Assembly: GCA_913062735.1 (NCBI GenBank)
Contig: CAJXWI010000018.1
Coordinates: forward strand, 1-13,763
Direction: 5' to 3'
From: an uncultured Arcobacter sp.
GTDB taxonomy: Bacteria; Campylobacterota; Campylobacteria; Campylobacterales; Arcobacteraceae
DNA length: 13,763 bases
Positions 7,272 to 13,763 of this stretch are shown in pieces. A model generated the notes under the pieces. The model made no database searches. It was given only the letters and a program-made list of their open reading frames with translations, and had not been told where the DNA came from. The position numbers and the translations under genes are program-made. The stretch's first letter is position 1. Every line of letters begins with the position of its first letter.

Positions 7272-8060
7272 ATGAAAAATATAGTTCTTTTCCTTTTCCT
7301 CTTATCAAGTGTAAATTTATCTGGAAATTCAAGTATGAAAGATTTAATTGAAACTAAAAAAAGAGAATTAAGTATTAGGGGTACTTTAGATGAGAGATTA
7401 ACGATTTCCTTACTTTCTTATTATGTAAGTAATAATGATGAAAATAAAGCTTGTGTTAGAAAAGACTTTAATACAGGTTCAAATAAAAAAATCTTAACCG
7501 TTAGAGGTCAAGTAATAAATAGCAAAACGTTTAATATAAAACTTCTGATAGATTTAGTTGATAAGTCTGCTTGTAAATGGGATTATAGATCTAGTGAACT
7601 TAAGGTTTATAGAAAACATGATGATGGACAAAACAATTCTTATTCTAAGTATGTTCTTTTAAGTGCCTATGGTGATTCTTCTCATGGCTTTAATAAAACA
7701 GGCATAACAAATGCAAGGCACAGCCCAAAAGTTAGAGCTGGTACTCACATGGGAATAAAAGGTGTTGGAAGAGAATTCTACGAAGTACCTAATAAGTATT
7801 TTTTTCTAGGAAATGATATCGGATTTAGATGTGAAACAAAATATGTTTATTTTAAAAAAAGAAAAAGAGAAGCAACTTATTTTTGGTGCTCTCCTACAAA
7901 AATAAAAAAAGCCCAAGGTTTAAATGAGTTAAAAAGTATGAGTATTAACTTAGATATTTTTATAGATGAAAGTACGTATAAATTTGTACCTTATAAATTA
8001 AGCCGTTATGAAAAGATTAAATTATATTTAAATGAATTATTTACTAAGGATGAAAAATGA
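7272..8060 (+). CDS. Exported four-cysteine protein, possible immunity/accessory factor of a lipase effector
   Basis: This 262-residue protein has a signal peptide (hydrophobic residues 4-15, ending near LSGNS), so it should act in the periplasm or outside. The mature part has exactly four cysteines, Cys61, Cys101, Cys187 and Cys206, suitable for two disulfides, in the contexts NKACVRKDFNTG, SACKWDY, GFRCETKY and YFWCSP. It is basic, with no enzyme motif. From memory the ACxxxxFNTG and CxW spacing recalls exported proteins encoded beside type VI lipase effectors, but I could not search this. An AAAGG at 7257-7261 is ten bases before the ATG. It is the first gene of a four-gene overlapping operon; its stop overlaps the next start (ATGA). 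A role in protection against, or folding of, the locus's lipase is inference. Base composition is lower in G+C than region 1. Confidence 0.7.
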   Translation: MKNIVLFLFLLSSVNLSGNSSMKDLIETKKRELSIRGTLDERLTISLLSYYVSNNDENKACVRKDFNTGSNKKILTVRGQVINSKTFNIKLLIDLVDKSACKWDYRSSELKVYRKHDDGQNNSYSKYVLLSAYGDSSHGFNKTGITNARHSPKVRAGTHMGIKGVGREFYEVPNKYFFLGNDIGFRCETKYVYFKKRKREATYFWCSPTKIKKAQGLNELKSMSINLDIFIDESTYKFVPYKLSRYEKIKLYLNELFTKDEK

Positions 8061-8290
8061 GTAATAAGATACAGCTTTTTGTTGGATTCGATGGTACTGG
8101 AAATCATAAAGATAATGATTTTAAAAAGCCATTATTAAAAGCTATCTTTACATCAAGCTCTGCGTTGAATAAAAAACCAATCTTCTCACTTACTAATGTA
8201 TGCTCCTGCAATTTTTTTCCTATTCGCCTTGATTTTAAAGAAAATATAGTTTTTACTAATAGCTTTTATGAAAAAAGAAAGGTTGCTTGA
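8057..8290 (+). pseudogene. Short frame with DUF2235 (Tle1-type) N-terminal motif, probable internal-deletion relic
   Basis: This 77-residue frame opens with IQLFVGFDGTGNHKDND (residues 5-21), closely matching the start of DUF2235 domains, whose first strand normally reads FFDGTGNN and which include Tle1 phospholipase effectors. Such domains are several hundred residues long and need a later GxSxG serine; none is present. After about residue 25 the sequence has no recognisable match and includes two cysteines and a KKPIFSLTNVCSC stretch. It overlaps the upstream stop (ATGA) and its own stop overlaps the next start (TGATG), with AAGGA before the ATG. The simplest reading is a gene that kept its two ends and lost its middle. 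Alternatively it is a real small protein that mimics the motif by chance. It may still be translated and needed for coupling. Confidence 0.5.
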
Positions 8291-9309
8291 TGATTTTAGT
8301 ATTAATACTTTTACCTTTAGTGATATATTATTTAGTTTTTGTACCTTTAATTATGTGGATATTTAAAAGAATTTGTAAACTAAAAAGACGAATATTATTG
8401 ATTATTTTAGTCCTTTTCCCAATAGGAGATCACATCTTAGGTTATGCATATTTTAAATCTCTTTGTTTTATTCAACCAGCCATTAAAATTAATAGAACAG
8501 TTACTGATACCCAAGAACAAAAAGATTATTGGTTCTTAAGAGGAGGATTAAAATCTGTTTCTTCTAGTTATTATCAACATGACAAAATTCATACTTATAG
8601 ATTAAACCATACGGATTACTTCTCAAGTGACTTTTCTCAAGTTTATAATGTTTATTATGCAAAATTTTCCCCAAATGATAATCTAGAAGAAAGAATAAAA
8701 ATTGAAAAAAATATTAAGAAAGTATTTGAAAAAAAGAAAAAATCAGAATTCTCAATTTTAATGACAGAAAAAGAGTTAAGTGAAAATTCTGAAAGATTAA
8801 AGAAAATTCCTAAATATTTAAAAAAGAGATTTAAAAATGATAAATACTATTTTGTAGAAGACAGTAGTATCGTAGCGTCTTTGAATGTAATAAAGAAAAG
8901 TGAGGATAAAGCGACAATAGAAAGAGGATATGAGAATTATTGCAATAATAGTTTTAACGATTTTTCATTAAATAGTGACAAATATAAAAAATCATGTGCT
9001 TACTCAGACAAAATTATTAAAAAATATAACCTTCAAAATGTTATCAAAGTTCCAAAGAGTCCTTATATAGAAATAATACAAAATGATAAGAATGAATTAT
9101 TGAAAATAACATATGAAACGTTTTCTTTAATCAATAAAAATACCAGTGAAATATTGGCAATTAAAACAGAAAGAATATTTTGGGGAGGTTGGTACCTGAA
9201 TTTTATTGGAAGCCAGTTTCATAACTCAGGTTTGACTTGTAATGATGTTACAAATTATTACTTTAGAGAAAAAATCATACCTAACCCATATAAAAAGGAT
9301 AATAAATGA
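8290..9309 (+). CDS. Membrane-anchored protein with large extracytoplasmic domain, possible immunity protein
   Basis: This 339-residue protein has two hydrophobic segments at about residues 1-25 and 34-52, separated by a basic loop (KRICKLKRR), then a long lysine-rich soluble part. With a positive loop between the helices, both ends likely lie outside the cytoplasm. Recognisable points are FPIGDHILGYAYFKSLC (43-59) after helix 2 and a C-terminal GGWYLNFIG followed by GLTC. I recall similar 'GD-xx-G-xx-F-xx-LC' proteins encoded beside secreted lipase effectors in other proteobacteria, but this is memory, not a search. The ATG at 8290 is chosen over a TTG three bases earlier: it follows AGAAAGG at 8276-8282 and overlaps the preceding stop as TGATG. 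Its stop overlaps the lipase start (ATGA). Sample lines are about 23 percent G+C, lower than region 1. Confidence 0.75.
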   Translation: MILVLILLPLVIYYLVFVPLIMWIFKRICKLKRRILLIILVLFPIGDHILGYAYFKSLCFIQPAIKINRTVTDTQEQKDYWFLRGGLKSVSSSYYQHDKIHTYRLNHTDYFSSDFSQVYNVYYAKFSPNDNLEERIKIEKNIKKVFEKKKKSEFSILMTEKELSENSERLKKIPKYLKKRFKNDKYYFVEDSSIVASLNVIKKSEDKATIERGYENYCNNSFNDFSLNSDKYKKSCAYSDKIIKKYNLQNVIKVPKSPYIEIIQNDKNELLKITYETFSLINKNTSEILAIKTERIFWGGWYLNFIGSQFHNSGLTCNDVTNYYFREKIIPNPYKKDNK

Positions 9310-12300
9310 GTTTAGATTTAGAGAAGTTCTTAGAAAATGCTTTAATATCAAAAGCTTCATATAAAGAATTAAATAAAGATATGTTACCAACAGACCTTTT
9401 TAATGAATTGACAAAAAGAAATATTTTTGGAAAACAAGATTTTACAGCATCGGAAGCAAAGAAAATTCTAGGACTAGTTGAGCAAATTAATTATGATAAT
9501 GGACAGGTTCAGTATGATTTTGATAACGAAAGTGGATATAAAATAATAGGAACTTTTGATGATCAAGAAACAGGATATTATGGGATAGCCTTCAAAAATA
9601 GAGAAACAGGTGAAATAGTAATTGCAAATAGAGGTACTGAAGATACATATGATTTACTCGCTGATGCAGAATTAGTAGCAAAAACTGTGCCTGAACAATT
9701 TATATCTATGTCAACCTTTATGAATGAATTAATAGAAGATGGAATTATCACAAAATCTGATTACATTATAATGACTGGACATTCTCTTGGTGGTGCAGAA
9801 TCACAGATGGGAACAGCTGCATATCCTGATTATATAGATGAATCACATACTCAAAATGCACCAGGCGCAAAAGATTTGAATATTAATGTAGCACAAACAG
9901 AAGACGGAAAATATCATCTATATAATACTTTGTCATCAGGAGAAATATTATTAGATAAAGAAATTTCAAAAGATGTATTTGATGCGTATATACGATTTAA
10001 TAATAATAAAGATTCAGAAGAAGTAGCCTCGAAAATTACAAATATACATGCAAAAGATGGAATAAATAGTATTCATTCATTAAATGAAGATATTGGAAAG
10101 AATATTGCTATATCAGGAGATTCACATTCAATATTGAAAGTTATAGATACTTTAAAAATTTATAATGCATTACATGAAGAGTATCTTAATAATGGAGATA
10201 TTTCATCCTTCGACTTTTTAACATGGATGGATATGCAAAAAGATAATATCTCTAAACTAGAAGGTGGCTATGGAGATATACTAGATGTAAAATTAGAGAA
10301 TGGTAATAGAATATATCTAGTTAAAAATGAAAATGGCAATTATGATAAATATACCCTAGAACCACAAGTACTAAATGCTGATGGTAGTGTCAAAGAGTAT
10401 GGAGTAAAAGCATATGATGAAAATGGTAATTTAGAATACTCGCACGATAATAAAACTTTTATAGAATTAAATTCAGTTGATGAAAATGGTGAACAATCAG
10501 TAATAAATCTACCAATCATTGATTTTGATAGTGAAACTGGAAGTATTGAAGCCGAATACAATCCTGACGATTACGATACCCCAGATAACGATGAAAATTC
10601 TGGTTTAAGTGCCGAAGAACAAAGTGATAATCAAGCAGAAGAAAATGAATCCCAAAGTGGTGCCGATTATTCAGCAGTTTTAAATACTGCCATTAATCAA
10701 GTGGGTAGTTTGATTATTAATAATAACCAAAATTTTTCTAATATTGAAAAGGTTTCTATATCTACAACTGTAGCAACCATAGCAGATTTTTCATCCTACA
10801 CTAAAACAACTGATTTTGATGTACAAAAAGAAGGATTGGATAATCTAAAAGGCGCTGTTGCATCTTTTGCTGTTTCTACATATTTTTCTAAAAATGACAA
10901 TATATCCGATATTTTAGGAATGGATGGAACATTTGTAGGTGATTTTGCAGACTTTGCACTTACTTTTACTTTAGGATTTAGTGTAACTATTCTGGCTACT
11001 ACACAATCTTTGGCAGGTGTTTTTTCTGCAGCTACAATAGCTGGGGATAGCCTTGCGTCAACAATAACAGTTCCAGCTTCATTTCCTGTTGCTTTTGCCG
11101 GAGCTGCCGGAGCGTATTTAGGAAGTGCTTTAGCAAATGAAATAATGGGTTGGGATACAAAAGAAGAAGCAATGGGCGCTTCAATTGGAAGTGCAATTGG
11201 AGCAATAATGGCTATATGTATGGCAACTGGTCCCATTGGTTGGGCGGTTGCTTTTGTTTATGCTTTTGGCGGTTCTTTCATTGGAAATATAATAGGAGGA
11301 ATAATTGGAGGGCTTTTTGGTGGAGGTACTCCTCCTCCTCCAACTGCTGATGCCAAGTATCTTTTTGATGAAGAAAGTGGCACCTATTATTTATCTTCTA
11401 GTGATAGTTCTGATGGTGGAAATGAAGAAGCTATGAAACAAATGGGGGAGACTCTTGGAAAACAATTAGTAGGAATGTTTTTACAACCTGGGGGTCAATT
11501 AGTTGATGCAGCTGGAATGCCTTCTATTGATGTAAGCCAAAACGATGATAGAATTAATATTAATGGCTATTTTGGCGACTTCTCTGATGCTTCTACTTTA
11601 ATGGGAAATGTACTTAGTTTAAATATGCCTTTTATTAATGTCGAAGGTGGAGATGAATATGTATTAAGAGCTATGAACAGAACCAATGAAATGTTTTTAG
11701 AAGGTGACCCTGATGATGCTAGTCGTGCTGATATGGAACTCTTATATCATAATATAAACTTAGCAAAACAATACAGCGCTTATATGAATGAAGTGCAAAT
11801 TATTATCGATGTTGATGGCAAAATAATAACAGACCCAGTTTTACTTCAAGCTATTGGTGATGAATATGCACGAATTATGGCGATTGAAGATAGTACGGGA
11901 AAAAATGAAGCCTTTGAGAATTTTAATGCACTCTATACTTTTTCTACGCAAAAAGAATATGTTGATGGATTATTAGAAGAAAATACACAAGATGTTATTA
12001 GTGCTTATTTAGAAGAAAGAGCCAAAATAACAGATGAGTTTGATAAAAAAATAGAAATAAAAGAAGATAAATTAAGTATTCTTAATCAAAATATTATAAG
12101 TAAGAATGAAGAGATATTAAATGTATTTGTTCCTGTAATTAATTACAATGCAAGTGCTGAAGAAATAAAAGCACAAATACTAGAAAAAGAAAAAATACAA
12201 AACCATCTGGATGATTTATTAGAGCAAAGAATGCTCTTATTAGAAGATAAAACAGCACTTCAAAATGATATTACTTCTTTAAATGAAGAAAAAACTGAAA

Positions 12301-13763
12301 CGCTCGAAGCCTTTGATGAAGAAAACTCACGCGTGATTGAAACTATTTCTTGGAATGAAGTCTTTGCTTTGGCAGAAGAATTATCATTAGATGAGCACCA
12401 TTATAGTGAAGATTTTAATAAATTAAATACAGTAATCGCTCAATTTAATTATGATGAACATGAAGATAATGATGAATTATTAGAAATAGATTATAAGGAT
12501 TATTTAGAACAAATTGCTAAAAAACTTCTTGTCGTTTATGAAAAAGATGAAGAATCTGAACAAACAGCTCTTTTAAATAACGAGGAGTTAAGCCTGTATG
12601 ATAGTTTATCTAAAAAAGAAGCCTTTGAAATATTGCTTGAAATCGGTTATGACGGATACAAACTTGATGAAAGTGGAGAAGTTGTTCCTAATGATGCAAC
12701 TTTTGAAAATGATGATCCAAAAGACGTAGAACTTTCGGCACAGAGATTTGAAGAGTTATTATCTTTAGTAGAAATAGAAAATCCTTATCTTAATTTTGAA
12801 GCAAGTGAAGATGCTTTTTCATTTAGAGGAAAAAGTTTAAATGATTTACAGTTTAAATTAGAAGATGGAAATTTATTTATAAAAACCTTTGATAAAGATT
12901 TAAGTGATGAAGAAGCTAAAAATAATTCAAAAGTATTCGTATTAAAAGATTGGGAATCTTGGGATAAAACGAACACTCATCTTGATTTACCTGATGGTTC
13001 AAAAGTAAATTTAAGTTCTTTATTAAGTCTTATTTCTTTAGAAGAAAATCAAGAGTATATCGATGTAAACAGCTCTATTATTGAACAAGTTGCATCAAAT
13101 GAGAAATTAGCCCATTATCTGGATAACTACGATGAAAATCACGTTTTTATGGGAACACAAACAGATGACATCATTAATGCAAACCATGGAGATAATTTAG
13201 TAATAAGTAATGAGGGTGATAATACTATTATTACAGGAGCTGGAAAAGATACTATTATTTCTGGTATTGGGGCTAATACTATTAATGCAGGACTTGGAGA
13301 AGATACTGTTTCTTATGAAGATGCGGAGTCATCTGTACATGTAAACCTAAAAGAAGGTGGCTCTTATGGAAATGCCAATGGAGACAGTTATATAGAAGTT
13401 GAAAATGTTATTGGTACAGACTTTAATGATTTTATAGTAGGAGATGATGCTTCTAATACTTTAGAAGGTGGCAGTGGTAATGACATCTTAGAAGGTGGGA
13501 GTGGTGCAGATAGATTAGAAGGTGGAGAGGGGGTAGATTTATTATCTTATGCTAGTTCAAGTGAAGCCATTGCAATTAATATGGATGATATGCATTCAAG
13601 TGGTGGAGATGCCTCTGGAGATACTTTTTTTGATATTGAAGGAATTAGTGCCAGTTCTAATAGTGATGTATTAGTAGGGGATGAAAACGCCAATGTTTTT
13701 TATACAAAAGAAGGTGATGATAGAGTTTCTGCAAACGAGGGTGATGATATCGTTTATGCAGGA
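9306..13763 (+). CDS. Giant RTX protein with N-terminal class 3 lipase domain (3' end outside window)
   Basis: This frame is open for 1,486 codons to the window edge, without an internal stop. It is likely a secreted lipase/phospholipase toxin or effector. Residues about 10-290 are a class 3 lipase-like alpha/beta hydrolase: IANRGTED (the usual FRGT strand), nucleophile elbow GHSLGG with Ser160, NAPGAKD (usual GAPRVG), and candidate acid Asp251 and base His274 (SGDSHSI). Then come an acidic linker (408-455), a Gly/Ala-rich hydrophobic region (about 544-675) ending in PPPP, a mixed region, a coiled coil (about 900-1015) and RTX repeats from about 1279. There is no N-terminal signal peptide, which with RTX repeats points to type I export by a C-terminal signal beyond the window. 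It overlaps the preceding gene in ATGA, so it is the last visible gene of the operon. The substrate is unproven. Confidence 0.9.
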   Translation, partial: MSLDLEKFLENALISKASYKELNKDMLPTDLFNELTKRNIFGKQDFTASEAKKILGLVEQINYDNGQVQYDFDNESGYKIIGTFDDQETGYYGIAFKNRETGEIVIANRGTEDTYDLLADAELVAKTVPEQFISMSTFMNELIEDGIITKSDYIIMTGHSLGGAESQMGTAAYPDYIDESHTQNAPGAKDLNINVAQTEDGKYHLYNTLSSGEILLDKEISKDVFDAYIRFNNNKDSEEVASKITNIHAKDGINSIHSLNEDIGKNIAISGDSHSILKVIDTLKIYNALHEEYLNNGDISSFDFLTWMDMQKDNISKLEGGYGDILDVKLENGNRIYLVKNENGNYDKYTLEPQVLNADGSVKEYGVKAYDENGNLEYSHDNKTFIELNSVDENGEQSVINLPIIDFDSETGSIEAEYNPDDYDTPDNDENSGLSAEEQSDNQAEENESQSGADYSAVLNTAINQVGSLIINNNQNFSNIEKVSISTTVATIADFSSYTKTTDFDVQKEGLDNLKGAVASFAVSTYFSKNDNISDILGMDGTFVGDFADFALTFTLGFSVTILATTQSLAGVFSAATIAGDSLASTITVPASFPVAFAGAAGAYLGSALANEIMGWDTKEEAMGASIGSAIGAIMAICMATGPIGWAVAFVYAFGGSFIGNIIGGIIGGLFGGGTPPPPTADAKYLFDEESGTYYLSSSDSSDGGNEEAMKQMGETLGKQLVGMFLQPGGQLVDAAGMPSIDVSQNDDRININGYFGDFSDASTLMGNVLSLNMPFINVEGGDEYVLRAMNRTNEMFLEGDPDDASRADMELLYHNINLAKQYSAYMNEVQIIIDVDGKIITDPVLLQAIGDEYARIMAIEDSTGKNEAFENFNALYTFSTQKEYVDGLLEENTQDVISAYLEERAKITDEFDKKIEIKEDKLSILNQNIISKNEEILNVFVPVINYNASAEEIKAQILEKEKIQNHLDDLLEQRMLLLEDKTALQNDITSLNEEKTETLEAFDEENSRVIETISWNEVFALAEELSLDEHHYSEDFNKLNTVIAQFNYDEHEDNDELLEIDYKDYLEQIAKKLLVVYEKDEESEQTALLNNEELSLYDSLSKKEAFEILLEIGYDGYKLDESGEVVPNDATFENDDPKDVELSAQRFEELLSLVEIENPYLNFEASEDAFSFRGKSLNDLQFKLEDGNLFIKTFDKDLSDEEAKNNSKVFVLKDWESWDKTNTHLDLPDGSKVNLSSLLSLISLEENQEYIDVNSSIIEQVASNEKLAHYLDNYDENHVFMGTQTDDIINANHGDNLVISNEGDNTIITGAGKDTIISGIGANTINAGLGEDTVSYEDAESSVHVNLKEGGSYGNANGDSYIEVENVIGTDFNDFIVGDDASNTLEGGSGNDILEGGSGADRLEGGEGVDLLSYASSSEAIAINMDDMHSSGGDASGDTFFDIEGISASSNSDVLVGDENANVFYTKEGDDRVSANEGDDIVYAG
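10953..11324 (+). other. Gly/Ala-rich hydrophobic (glycine-zipper-like) region inside the RTX lipase
   Basis: Residues about 550-673 hold four hydrophobic stretches (about 550-578, 590-612, 624-641 and 643-673) rich in small residues. Small-residue spacing such as GASIGSAIGA and GNIIGGIIGG is typical of glycine zippers, which pack helices in membranes. A proline cluster (PPPP, 676-679) ends it. Such a segment inside an exported RTX protein could insert into target membranes, or could simply be a packed helical core. The function is inferred. Confidence 0.6.
13140..13763 (+). repeat. RTX calcium-binding repeat region, truncated by window edge
   Basis: From about residue 1279 the protein carries degenerate nonapeptides such as NEGDNTIIT, GAGKDTIIS and GLGEDTVSY. 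These are followed by three clean copies of LEGGxGxDx starting at 1386, 1395 and 1404. At DNA level these show as TTAGAAGGTGG at 13461, 13488 and 13515, an exact 27-base period. Around them are two longer spacer modules (SYxxAxxxVxVNL, then a G-D-x-x-x-x-IE pattern and a GTxxND turn). These Gly/Asp repeats bind calcium and fold into a parallel beta roll after secretion. More repeats and the export signal are expected beyond the edge. Confidence 0.9.

Noticed and set aside
10796..11236. A 146-codon open frame on the minus strand, rich in Ala/Pro/Ile
   Set aside because: It lies wholly antisense to the Gly/Ala-rich hydrophobic region of the RTX lipase; its low-complexity composition is the mirror of GC-richer Gly/Ala codons and it has no recognised motif.
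11150..11350. A 66-codon + strand frame rich in Trp, Asn and Gly
   Set aside because: It is a frame-shifted reading of the glycine-zipper codons; the RTX lipase frame is continuous through it.
12785..12976. Minus-strand 63-codon frame, Ser/Phe-rich
   Set aside because: It is an antisense shadow of the RTX lipase frame with no supporting motif.
13140..13763. Repeats considered as a CRISPR array or non-coding tandem repeat
   Set aside because: The repeat is in frame, codes for Gly/Asp RTX nonapeptides and has no unique spacers of constant length.

Overview
The window looks like a chromosomal piece of a member of the Campylobacterota, most likely an Arcobacter-like genus. The reasons are the strong A+T bias, the short or overlapping gene junctions, and the make-up of the housekeeping genes. 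This placement is an inference from style and gene content; no rRNA or marker tree is available here.

Region 1 (1-4307, + strand) is one compact, probably co-transcribed cluster of seven genes. In order they are a small one-helix membrane protein, a secreted DUF1566 protein, an RBBP9/YdeN-type serine hydrolase, tsaD (tRNA t6A synthesis), a SUI1/YciH translation-factor homologue, nnr (NAD(P)HX repair, epimerase plus dehydratase) and cutA. Most junctions overlap by 1 to 10 bases. A hairpin at 4315-4352 lies between this cluster and the converging genes on the other strand.

Region 2 (4347-6712, - strand) holds an AraC-family regulator with its own terminator-like hairpin, then a two-gene unit with a separate candidate promoter: a small CBU_0592-type membrane protein overlapping a class V PLP aminotransferase.

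Region 3 (6713-7271) is 559 bases of extremely A+T-rich DNA without a credible gene. It lies between the outward-facing AraC gene and the next + strand operon. It contains an AT palindrome and a 12-base-spaced TGTGAC direct repeat, both only candidate control sites.

Region 4 (7272 to the window end, + strand) is the accessory part and the most interesting. Four reading frames are joined by ATGA or TGATG stop/start overlaps. They encode an exported four-cysteine protein, a 77-residue protein that begins with a DUF2235-like GFDGTGN motif but is far too short for that family, a membrane-anchored protein, and a very large protein open at the window edge (1,486 residues seen). The large protein has an N-terminal class 3 lipase domain (GHSLGG), an acidic linker, a long Gly/Ala-rich hydrophobic region, a coiled coil and C-terminal RTX calcium-binding repeats. 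It has no signal peptide, which fits type I secretion.

My reading is that region 4 is a lipase toxin/effector locus. The exported and membrane proteins are candidate immunity or accessory factors, and the 77-residue frame may be the internally deleted relic of an older DUF2235 (Tle1-type) phospholipase. The architecture and overlaps are seen directly; the functional roles are inferred.
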